Part shown: piece by piece, positions 5,426 to 5,516 of the stretch
How the letters are laid out: each line of letters starts with the position of its first letter
Numbering within the stretch: position 1 is the first letter of the stretch
Assembly (NCBI GenBank): GCA_022561955.1
Contig: JADFQF010000130.1
Span: 1-5,516, forward strand
From: Chloroflexota bacterium
GTDB taxonomy: Bacteria; Chloroflexota; Dehalococcoidia; SAR202; UBA11138
DNA length: 5,516 bases
Direction of reading: 5' to 3'
The notes under the pieces: model-generated
What the model was told of the DNA's origin: nothing
The model's input: only the letters and a program-made list of their open reading frames with translations
Databases searched by the model: none
Program-made: the position numbers and the translations under genes

Positions 5426-5516
5426 TGGTCAATGTCATAGGTTTATCAGTCAAAGAGGGGATACGCGCTGCGATCGTCGACTCCGTAGGCTATCTTGTAT
5501 GCCCTCGGGGAAATTG
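5425..5516 (+). CDS. Start of an unrecognised gene, truncated by the window end
   Basis: An ATG at 5425 overlaps the DUF951 stop in a TAATG arrangement and opens a frame with no stop through the last base, giving about 30 residues (first residues MVNVIGLSVKEGIRAAI, later VGYLVCPRGN). The stop-start overlap and same direction support a real, coupled gene. The ribosome site is weak. I do not recognise a family from so few residues and assign no function. Confidence 0.5.
   Translation, partial: MVNVIGLSVKEGIRAAIVDSVGYLVCPRGN

Noticed and set aside
1..5516. CRISPR array, insertion sequence, integrase, toxin-antitoxin or defence genes
   Set aside because: I saw no direct-repeat array, terminal inverted repeats, transposase motifs or paired small toxin-like genes. 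All complete main genes belong to known housekeeping or transport families.

Overview
The window is a high-GC bacterial segment (roughly 60% G+C by eye) with seven recognisable genes, the start of an eighth, and a probable structured RNA leader. Lineage can only be inferred. The substrate-binding protein carries a lipoprotein signal. Start codons often are TTG or GTG. ATA and AGG codons are common despite the GC content. A type-2 orotidine-5'-phosphate decarboxylase overlaps a DUF951 gene, and DUF951 is mostly a Firmicutes/Chloroflexota family. Together these favour a Chloroflexota-like (perhaps Dehalococcoidia-like) organism, but this is a weak inference.

Layout: bases 1-93 hold a foldable leader that may be a molybdenum-related regulatory RNA. 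It is followed on the + strand by a complete molybdate ABC importer: modA (94-936, lipoprotein binding protein), modB (979-1638, permease, TTG start) and modC (1710-2831, ATPase with a C-terminal molybdate-binding MOP/TOBE domain). An 18-codon ORF of doubtful status fills most of the modB-modC gap. Meeting modC tail to tail, with only 14 bases between stop codons, is a minus-strand pair: sfsA (3527-4228) followed directly by an HhH-GPD DNA glycosylase of the endonuclease III superfamily (2846-3526). A 166-base divergent region separates sfsA from pyrF (4395-5240, +). pyrF overlaps a 63-residue DUF951 gene (5234-5425), whose stop codon overlaps the start of an unrecognised gene that runs off the window end.

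How the genes work together: ModA would capture molybdate (or tungstate) outside the membrane, ModB form the channel and ModC drive transport with ATP, supplying metal for molybdenum cofactor. No modE-type repressor is visible, which makes the leader RNA the obvious candidate for control. The minus-strand pair appears to be a small nucleic-acid transaction operon. The pyrF-DUF951-unknown group looks like a second, tightly coupled operon.

Most of the content is conventional. The points most worth a second look are the folded leader before modA, the glycosylase whose usual catalytic lysine is glutamate, and the truncated unknown gene at the right edge.
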